DNA from: Candidatus Cloacimonadota bacterium
Lineage (GTDB): Bacteria; Cloacimonadota; Cloacimonadia; JGIOTU-2
DNA length: 12,899 nt
Direction: 5' to 3'
Assembly: GCA_014384665.1 (NCBI GenBank)
Contig: JACNFI010000381.1
Coordinates: forward strand, 1-12,899
Below, piece by piece: positions 8,067 to 12,819 of this stretch. The translations under genes and the position numbers were made by a program. Under the pieces are notes generated by a model. That model did not search any database and was not told the origin of the DNA. It worked only from the letters and a program-made list of their open reading frames with translations. Position 1 is the first letter of the stretch; each line of letters opens with the position of its first letter.

Positions 8067-8431
8067 ACTTAAATATGTAATATCTAAAATCTAATCACGT
8101 AATAACCTGCGAAGTTGCAACATAACACCCTTATATCTTCGAATCATAATATACATCATAAATTAAATATCTATCTTATACAAAATGACAATATAAAATT
8201 AAGAATTCTTATTTTTATTTGTCAGACAATTTTTCAAAAAAGCTTACAAAAATTATCCTAATTTTACAAATTTGTTTATCATTGCATTATAAGAAAGTTC
8301 ATAGATAAAAATGTTTAGAATAATAAGACCAAGAGGGAAACCCTTAAAAAATTAAGAATTACGAATTATCCATCCTCCGAAGCCACGATATAATTGGAAC
8401 GGAGGAGGTATGAAGTTGGAATTGGTGGAAA
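8067..8431 (-). other. Long non-coding leader of the last cassette
   Basis: No convincing gene is seen in these 365 bases. The stretch is very AT-rich. It holds a 12-bp palindrome (TAAGAATTCTTA near 8200), a 6-bp stem CCTCCG/CGGAGG (8374-8379 with 8400-8405) and a 22-codon minus-strand frame (8159-8091) too short to support. It may hold a promoter for the 145-residue protein or the remains of a decayed gene. Confidence 0.5.
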
Positions 8432-8638
8432 GGTTAACACATAGCTTACCTGCCCGCCTTCCAAAGTTTTACGGCGGACAGGCAGAAACGCAAATGCAGA
8501 TTTACCCCGCGTAGTCCCGATGTATCGGGATTACTACACGGGGTAAACTATAAATTACCAGATTGACTTGTAAGGGCTGTCCAATCTAAAAGTTTCAAAT
8601 CCCGTCTGCGTTTCTGTCAGGTGAAGCGGTTGTTAGAC
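8432..8638 (-). repeat. attC site, 207 bp variant with replaced side arm and inserted palindrome
   Basis: Related to the 204-bp sites. It shares the arms ...CAGAAACGCAAATGCAG and CTGCGTTTCTGTCAGGTGAAGCGG and the block CGGGGTAAACTATAAATTACC. Two differences stand out. A hairpin (CCTG-CCGCC...GGCGG-CAGG, 8449-8482) interrupts the left arm. The side arm between ACCCCG (8504-8509) and CGGGGT (8539-8544) carries GTAGTCCCGAT/ATCGGGATTACTAC instead of the usual sequence. The left outer box, GGTTAAC, departs from RYYYAAC at one base, so this end may be decayed. Confidence 0.72.
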
Positions 8639-8856
8639 TGCTTATACAATGGAATAAAATCTAAAAGATTATAGTAAAACCCATTATTGAGGATTTGGAT
8701 ATTTAACATCAGACTTTTGTTGAAATTTCAACATTTGATTCAACCAGCAAAAAACAGATTTTATAATACCACTAACTTGTAAATTTGTCCGCAATTAAAT
8801 ATATCAGGCTTTTTTGAAAGATCTTTTCTTTAAAATTTACAATAGACTTATAAGCA
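8639..8856 (-). other. Cassette body with no recognisable gene
   Basis: 218 bases between two attC sites. No open frame longer than about 20 codons with a credible start was found. The two ends are complementary: GTTAGACTGCTTATA (8632-8646) matches TATAAGCAGTCTAAC (8849-8863) over 15 bp including the outer boxes. The unit therefore still has cassette ends although it carries no protein gene. It could be a non-coding RNA, a promoter cassette or a decayed gene. Confidence 0.6.
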
Positions 8857-9060
8857 GTCTAACGGAAAAGCTCACCTGCAGAAACGCAAAATGCAGATTC
8901 ACCCCGTTAGATAATCTTACTATGTGAGATAGTAGAAATCTAAAAACAAGATGAATATCTAACGGGGTAAACTATAAATTACCAAAATTACTTTTGAAGG
9001 CTCACAATACTTTAGATTAGAACCCCACTGCGTTTCTGTCAGGTGAAGCGGGGGTTAGGC
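8857..9060 (-). repeat. attC site, 204 bp, long type (copy 1)
   Basis: Outer boxes are GTCTAAC and GTTAGGC on the plus strand. The sequence between the boxes looks identical, base for base, to the copies at 9626 and 11654. The outer arms pair (GCTCACCTG-CAGAAACGCA with the complement GCTTCACCTGACAGAAACGCA), leaving two extra bases in the gene-side arm. This parallels the two extrahelical bases of known attC sites. A 12-bp inner stem forms a long side arm. Confidence 0.85.
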
Positions 9061-9296
9061 ACTCAAAAGCCGTCCAATTTCTTCGTAAGTGAATTTTAAC
9101 TGCCTCAATACTCTTTTGCAATATATCGGATCCAAAGTTTTCTTTCCCATCTGGACAGGGGCAGAATATCTTCTCCCTTCAACTATTCTTGAATATATGG
9201 CATGATCTCTGTTGATCCTTGTCTGACAAATACTGCCCCGCCCTTTTCAAGTAATCTTACAAGTTCCCTGCTGGAGAGTGAAGGTATCTTAGGCAT
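9055..9296 (-). pseudogene. hicA-like toxin gene broken by a 2-nt frameshift
   Basis: The first frame starts at ATG 9296, overlapping the hicB stop by 8 nt, and reads MPKIPSLSSRELVRLLEKGG then AVFVRQGST before leaving frame; it ends at TAG 9183. In another frame the family sequence resumes: DHAIYSRIVEGRRYSAPVQM, then KKTLDPIYCKRVLRQ and YEEIGRLL, ending at a TAA inside the attC first box (9057-9055). The break fits an extra GA in ACAGAGATCAT where ACAGATCAT would keep the frame. Repaired, the protein would have 79 residues, normal for HicA-type mRNA interferases. The QGS-DHAIY motif carries the expected catalytic His. A sequencing error is possible, but as it stands the toxin is inactive, leaving an orphan hicB. 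Confidence 0.72.
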
Positions 9297-9588
9297 ACGA
9301 TGGAACCTCATGTACCTCAAGGGGTCTTAAAATCAAATCCTTTTCAGGCTTTCTATACCACTCAGGCTCTGTATCTTGAAAAAATTCAATTAGCTCCTCT
9401 GAAGAAATAGAAGAGATAACAGTTTCTGGGTGTTTTCCTATATCTTCTTCATACAATTCTATTGCTGTTCTAAGATTCTTCTCTACATCTGCAAGATCTT
9501 CTCCCCTAGCAGACAGATTCAACTCTAAGCATACAGCAACATATTCAAGTTTACTTCTACGAATTATTGCTGTGTATTTCTTTTCCAT
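9289..9588 (-). CDS. HicB-like antitoxin
   Basis: 99 residues from the ATG at 9588. An earlier in-frame ATG at 9606 exists, but AAGGAGG (9603-9597) sits 8 nt before 9588 and decides the start. The core is the HicB partial RNase-H-like fold: KKYTAIIRRSKLEYVAVCLE, then LNLSARGEDLADVEKNLRTA and IELYEED. HicB proteins bind and neutralise HicA mRNA interferases and often repress their own operon. A C-terminal extension (about 60-99, with EEPEW-like acidic and Trp residues) shows no obvious helix-turn-helix. It overlaps the broken hicA frame by 8 nt. With hicA frameshifted it may be a solitary antitoxin, possibly able to neutralise related toxins (inference). Confidence 0.75.
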   Translation of the reverse strand: MEKKYTAIIRRSKLEYVAVCLELNLSARGEDLADVEKNLRTAIELYEEDIGKHPETVISSISSEELIEFFQDTEPEWYRKPEKDLILRPLEVHEVPSYA

Positions 9589-9596
9589 CGGTTTTT

Positions 9597-9603
9597 CCTC
9601 CTT
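9597..9603 (-). promoter_or_regulatory. Shine-Dalgarno deciding the hicB start
   Basis: AAGGAGG on the minus strand, overlapping the upstream in-frame ATG (9606) and 8 nt before the ATG at 9588. It makes the downstream start more likely. Confidence 0.65.
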
Positions 9604-9625
9604 CATTCGATTTATTCCTTATAGT

Positions 9626-9829
9626 GTCTAACGGAAAAGCTCACCTGCAGAAACGCAAAATGCAGATTCACCCCGTTAGATAATCTTACTATGTGAGATA
9701 GTAGAAATCTAAAAACAAGATGAATATCTAACGGGGTAAACTATAAATTACCAAAATTACTTTTGAAGGCTCACAATACTTTAGATTAGAACCCCACTGC
9801 GTTTCTGTCAGGTGAAGCGGGGGTTAGAC
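9626..9829 (-). repeat. attC site, 204 bp, long type (copy 2)
   Basis: Outer boxes are GTCTAAC (9626-9632) and GTTAGAC (9823-9829). The internal side arm is ACCCCGTTAGAT (9670-9681) paired with ATCTAACGGGGT (9726-9737), a perfect 12-bp stem. Inside its loop are ATCTT/AAGAT (9683-9687 with 9717-9721) and TACTAT/ATAGTA (9687-9692 with 9698-9703). The side-arm ends, GTTAGAT and ATCTAAC, themselves match the core-box consensus. Confidence 0.85.
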
Positions 9830-10020
9830 TGCTTTGAAGTTATATTCTCAAAGGAATAATCTGTTGTAATTGTGCCATCTGGTAACTCAAAATAAATTTT
9901 TCCATCTCTGGAATATACATTTGGAATACCATTTTTCCTGTTTTCTTCCTGTGCTTTCTTTACTGCACGATTGCCAATTTTTGTAACTTTGAAGAACATT
10001 TCATAAGTATGTTTATTCAT
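9808..10020 (-). CDS. Small partner protein of the zeta-like ATPase (putative antitoxin)
   Basis: 70 residues: a helical N-terminus (KVTKIGNRAVKKAQEENRKN), then GIPNVYSRDGKIYFELPDGT and a short tail. Small proteins with the AQEEN and GIPNVYS...GKIYxxLPDG pattern are, from memory, often paired with zeta-toxin-like ATPases, so an antitoxin role is plausible but not shown. Its ATG overlaps the ATPase stop by 4 nt (ATGA). The natural end seems to be near FENI. The last nine or so residues (SKQSNPRFT) and the TGA stop are encoded inside the attC site, so the integron supplies the C-terminus. Confidence 0.65.
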   Translation of the reverse strand: MNKHTYEMFFKVTKIGNRAVKKAQEENRKNGIPNVYSRDGKIYFELPDGTITTDYSFENITSKQSNPRFT

Positions 10021-10583
10021 CTTCCTACACCACCTAAAAATAAATTGAAAAAATCCTCATGTATAATATTGTAATTATCTTTTTCGCCAACTGCAACTTG
10101 CATAAAATCTTTTTCACCATTATAGAATAATTGCCACTCATCAACCATATTCTTATAGATTCTCCAAAAGTTATGTTTACTTCTGTAAAATCTTCTTATT
10201 ACATCATCATCAGGAATAGAATGACCACCATTGTTTATTCTAACTTTTATCCTGTGAATTGCCATCTTAGGATTATCTAAAAATACGAAAATTATTATAA
10301 TTTGATATCCGACATCTTTTAATTTTGAGATCAATTTATTTGGATATTTTCCAGACAATGTGCTTTCAATCGCAAAAGATTTATTATTCTTTGTAAGTTC
10401 CTGTATTCTTTTGAAAAAGTATTTTCCTGCTTGTATTTTTCCACGATCAATATTTTGGGGATTTATTTCCCTTAATATTTCATCTGCATTAACAAATTCT
10501 AAGTTGATTTCCTTCAATAATTCTTTTGCCAAAGTTGTTTTACCACTCCCGTTTGGTCCAGAAATAATAAATACTTGTTTCAT
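10017..10583 (-). CDS. Zeta-toxin-like P-loop ATPase/kinase (COG4185 type)
   Basis: 188 residues. Walker A GPNGSGKTT spans 9-17 with Lys15. NADEI follows at 32-36, with Asp34 at the position of the catalytic Asp of zeta kinases, then IESTLSG near 72-78. A conserved block, RIKVRINNGGHSIP (111-124) followed by DDVIRRFYRSKHNFW, is typical of the 'predicted ABC-type ATPase' group related to zeta toxins. Zeta toxins phosphorylate UDP-N-acetylglucosamine and block wall synthesis; whether this branch does the same is unknown. It is followed with a 4-nt overlap by a small partner gene, and both share one cassette. It has no clear Shine-Dalgarno. It could instead act in another nucleotide-dependent stress role. 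Confidence 0.8.
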   Translation of the reverse strand: MKQVFIISGPNGSGKTTLAKELLKEINLEFVNADEILREINPQNIDRGKIQAGKYFFKRIQELTKNNKSFAIESTLSGKYPNKLISKLKDVGYQIIIIFVFLDNPKMAIHRIKVRINNGGHSIPDDDVIRRFYRSKHNFWRIYKNMVDEWQLFYNGEKDFMQVAVGEKDNYNIIHEDFFNLFLGGVGR

Positions 10584-10654
10584 ATAATTTAAACAATTTA
10601 TTAATTAACCAAGAAATCTGTCAAGTTTGGAAGAAAGCTGTTATCCTCCAAGCA

Positions 10655-10726
10655 GTCTAACGTTTGAGCTAAGCTGCCGTGAAACGCGCCAGCGTTTTCA
10701 CGGTCAGCTTGAGCGATTTGTTAGGC
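10655..10726 (-). repeat. attC site, 72 bp, classical short type
   Basis: Boxes are GTCTAAC (10655-10661) and GTTAGGC (10720-10726). The centre is a strong hairpin, CCGTGAAACGC-GCCA-GCGTTTTCACGG. The flanking arms GAGCTAAGCTG and CAGCTTGAGC pair, with one extra base on the gene side. This is the textbook attC layout and supports the interpretation of all the other sites. Confidence 0.9.
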
Positions 10727-10776
10727 TTCCTCCTCAGTGACTCAATTGTAGTCCTCGATTCCAAAACACATCTCTA

Positions 10777-10926
10777 TCACCATCTCTGCCCTCTGCACAC
10801 AAGGCGGCTAGCATTTTCTGTATATACAACATTACTACTCTGAGGATCAATCTTACATAGAGCAAGGGTGTAAACAAAAAGCGTATGGGCTGCATTATCG
10901 GAAGCACCATTGATGATTTCCAACGG
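10777..10926 (-). other. 49-codon open stretch in frame after the methyltransferase stop
   Basis: Directly after the TAG of the methyltransferase the same frame stays open for 49 codons to TGA at 10779-10777. It reads like protein (PLEIINGASDNAAHTLFVY, TLALCKIDPQSSNVVYTENA). It has no start codon of its own near the beginning. It may be the remains of a longer or fused gene, a readthrough extension, or chance. The rest of the cassette to the attC shows nothing further. Confidence 0.35.
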
Positions 10927-11571
10927 CTATTTCTTTAGTTCTGCCCAAAGACCGCTTCTGTCGTAAGTAATATGAAAATTGGATATACCCGCTTTATGTA
11001 TGATCTCTTCTAGTTTATTTGGTGAACTATAAGCCTTTGCATCATCTTTTAGAGAACGGTCTCTTATAAATGTCATCCTGTCTAATTCCTCTATGGTGAT
11101 ATATCGTCCAAATCCACCACCGACAAAACCAGCACCACCCTTCTTCAGTACTCTATAGATCTCTTGAAAGACGAGAACCTTGTCTTTCCAGCAATGATAT
11201 GAACCCCTGCTAACAATCAAATCCGCAAATTCATTTTCAAAAGGCAAGTCATGGGCATCACCCAATACGGGTATTATTCTATCTATCAATCCCTCGTTTT
11301 CAATGTTCATGCGTGCTACTTCGTATATGGCTTTTACTTTCTCCAATGCATATATTTTCAGATTAGAACGTCTGCATAGCTCAATTGCAAAGATAGCCGT
11401 GCCGCAACCGACATCTACACATACACCCTGCAAAACGCCATAATCCTCAATGACTTGTTTGGCGGTAGAGACAATTGCTGGCATAAAGTTTTCTTTAACC
11501 TTTTTGTGAAAAAGCTGGGCTTCTGAAATGTCCATATCCTGGTAATCAGCAGGGACGCGTTTGTCAGACAT
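10927..11571 (-). CDS. Class I SAM-dependent methyltransferase (cassette gene)
   Basis: 214 residues with a Rossmann methyltransferase core. Motif I is VDVGCGTA (52-59). An acidic end of strand 2 is at ALEKV (75-79). GDAHDLPF lies at 104-111, SRGSYHCW at 121-128, and the strand-5 region YRVLKKGGAGFVGGGFG at 139-155. Similar methyltransferases in metagenomes end, like this one, in GLWAELKK, so it looks full length. The substrate is unknown. The start is supported by AAAGGAGA about 10 nt upstream of the ATG, a clear Shine-Dalgarno unlike the chromosomal genes. Its base composition is visibly richer in G+C than the other cassettes and the chromosomal genes, which suggests separate capture. It is alone in its cassette. 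Confidence 0.85.
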   Translation of the reverse strand: MSDKRVPADYQDMDISEAQLFHKKVKENFMPAIVSTAKQVIEDYGVLQGVCVDVGCGTAIFAIELCRRSNLKIYALEKVKAIYEVARMNIENEGLIDRIIPVLGDAHDLPFENEFADLIVSRGSYHCWKDKVLVFQEIYRVLKKGGAGFVGGGFGRYITIEELDRMTFIRDRSLKDDAKAYSSPNKLEEIIHKAGISNFHITYDRSGLWAELKK

Positions 11572-11653
11572 AGAATTGTATTCTCCTTTAACTTTTAAAC
11601 TTTCATTTTAGGTCGCTATACGAAATATTTCAAATATTCTTCTTTATTAGTAA

Positions 11654-11857
11654 GCCTAACGGAAAAGCTCACCTGCAGAAACGCAAAATGCAGATTCACC
11701 CCGTTAGATAATCTTACTATGTGAGATAGTAGAAATCTAAAAACAAGATGAATATCTAACGGGGTAAACTATAAATTACCAAAATTACTTTTGAAGGCTC
11801 ACAATACTTTAGATTAGAACCCCACTGCGTTTCTGTCAGGTGAAGCGGGGGTTAGGC
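11654..11857 (-). repeat. attC site, 204 bp, long type (copy 3)
   Basis: Boxes are GCCTAAC (11654-11660) and GTTAGGC (11851-11857). The interior appears identical to copies 1 and 2; only the third base of the outer boxes differs. It has the same outer arms with two extra gene-side bases and the same long internal side arm. Confidence 0.85.
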
Positions 11858-11909
11858 AGTTTTTCTATTATAACATCGACCAATTAGAAAAACCCAAACT
11901 TTAATATTA

Positions 11910-12125
11910 TTAAAGTCCGAAATCAGAATTCTTTAATCCAGAACCAGATATAATACTCTTTAAAGTTCCTATTGGTAAATCCTTCCCTTTATGAATTGGA
12001 ACAATTACTTGTTTATTTGTTTGATAACTTCTCCATTTTCTGTGAGAACCTTTTTGGGAAACCAATACAAATCCAAATTTCCTTAATACTATTTCTATTT
12101 CAAAATACTTTAATCTATTAGGCAT
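11910..12125 (-). CDS. hicA: HicA mRNA interferase toxin
   Basis: 71 residues from ATG 12125; an in-frame TTG at 12128 would add one Met. HicA toxins fold like a double-stranded RNA-binding domain and cut mRNA. The catalytic His is in the motif QKGSHRKW (His28), and the second conserved block is VPIHKGKDLPIGTLKSII. The length is typical. The start ATG overlaps the hicB stop by 1 nt (TGATG), the classic coupling of TA pairs. The gene ends 52 nt before the attC R'' box. It is intact, unlike the hicA remnant in the cassette near 9.1 kb, and too different from it for a recent duplication. Confidence 0.88.
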   Translation of the reverse strand: MPNRLKYFEIEIVLRKFGFVLVSQKGSHRKWRSYQTNKQVIVPIHKGKDLPIGTLKSIISGSGLKNSDFGL

Positions 12126-12322
12126 CAAGCAACAAACTTATAAACTTTTGCATTTTCCGGAATTCGCTTATCTTCTTCAAAATAAAGTTCTAATGCTTCT
12201 TTAAAATTATTTAATGCTTCTCCTTCTGTATCTCCACAACTTGTACAACCTAAAAGTGCAGGACAATAAGCAGAATAAGAATTTGTCTCTTTGTCAAATT
12301 CAATTATTATTTGAAGTTCCAT
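12125..12322 (-). CDS. hicB: HicB antitoxin, short form
   Basis: 65 residues with the HicB core: LQIIIEFDKETNSYSAYCPA, LLGCTSCGDTEGEALNNFKE and ALELYFEE. It ends soon after, without the DNA-binding C-terminal domain of longer HicB proteins, so any autoregulation would need another mechanism. AGGA lies 6 nt before the ATG. It precedes and overlaps hicA by 1 nt. Order hicB then hicA is common in this short-HicB group. Together they fill one cassette between the sites at 11654 and 12367. Confidence 0.85.
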   Translation of the reverse strand: MELQIIIEFDKETNSYSAYCPALLGCTSCGDTEGEALNNFKEALELYFEEDKRIPENAKVYKFVA

Positions 12323-12366
12323 TTTTATCCTATTTTTATTAATTTTTATAGTATTATATCAAAACT

Positions 12367-12501
12367 GCCTAACGGATAAGCTCACCTGCAGAAACGCAAA
12401 TGCAATTAAACCATAAATTATCAGATTAACTATTGAATGCCATCTCAACTGAAAAATTCAGATCCCCACTGCGTTTCTGTCAGGTGAAGCGGGGGTTAGG
12501 T
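12367..12501 (-). repeat. attC site, 135 bp, long type lacking the side arm
   Basis: Boxes are GCCTAAC (12367-12373) and GTTAGGT (12495-12501). The outer arms match the 204-bp sites (GCTCACCTGCAGAAACGCAA on the left; CCCCACTGCGTTTCTGTCAG then GTGAAGCGGGG on the right). The ACCCCG...CGGGGT side arm is missing. The centre instead holds a short CTGAA/TTCAG hairpin. It contains the stop codon of the ParE-type toxin gene in its first box. Confidence 0.82.
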
Positions 12502-12819
12502 GCTTATCGCTTCTATACCACGACGTTTCCATAGAGATTCAAGATCACGAGCACCATGTATAAATGCCAGGATATACACATAATGAGAAGTAACTTTGTA
12601 TATTAGTCTGTATCTCCAAAGGAATAGTTCCCGAATATCTGATGAATTTTTTTCAGGTACTATTCGTCCACGCTCAGCAAAAACTCTAAGAGATCGAGCT
12701 GCTTTTCGTGCCTCTCTCACAACTGCTGTGGCATAGAATCGAGAATCTCTTGTTATGAATTCTGCAACTTCCTCAAGATCACTTGTTGCGGATTCAGTCC
12801 ATTTTAGGGTTCGAGCCAA
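12496..12819 (-). CDS. ParE/RelE-family toxin
   Basis: 107 residues. The RelE/ParE fold is recognised from LKWTESATSDLEEVAEFITR at the N-terminus, FYATAVVREARKAARSLRVF, AERGRIVPE, then IRELFLWRYRLIYKV and YILAFIHGARDL near the C-terminus, the standard core of ParE-type toxins. Members poison DNA gyrase (ParE) or cut mRNA on the ribosome (RelE); sequence alone does not decide which. The start is TTG (12819-12817), supported by AAAGGA about 7 nt upstream. It overlaps the end of an upstream antitoxin frame by 16 nt. The TAA stop lies within the attC box (ACCTAAC), so the last residues lie at the cassette junction. Confidence 0.88.
   Translation of the reverse strand: MARTLKWTESATSDLEEVAEFITRDSRFYATAVVREARKAARSLRVFAERGRIVPEKNSSDIRELFLWRYRLIYKVTSHYVYILAFIHGARDLESLWKRRGIEAIST

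Noticed and set aside
8374..8405. CCTCCG/CGGAGG inverted repeat as a rho-independent terminator
   Set aside because: It has a six-bp stem with a 20-nt loop and no T tract on either side that fits a terminator.
8410..8514. Plus-strand frame starting after GGAGGAGGT (MKLELVERLTHSLPARL...)
   Set aside because: The purine-rich run abuts the ATG with almost no spacing. The frame then runs through the attC arm and inserted hairpin, whose sequence is explained by structure, and it opposes all other cassette genes.
9675..9732. Nested GTTAGAT/ATCTAAC as two independent recombination sites
   Set aside because: The boxes face inward in the wrong order for a separate attC, and they are parts of one perfect 12-bp stem. 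I treat them as a side arm but mention the alternative in the findings.
9690..9790. Bacteroidota-type promoter (TAnnTTTG) inside the 204-bp attC on the minus strand
   Set aside because: TAATTTTG is present, but the upstream TTG is at an unusual distance and the element is not kept in the 207-bp and 135-bp relatives.
8857..12501. CRISPR array or simple dispersed repeat
   Set aside because: The repeats are 135-207 bp, spaced by whole genes, and have attC-type boxes with direction-consistent extra bases. There are no short regular spacers.
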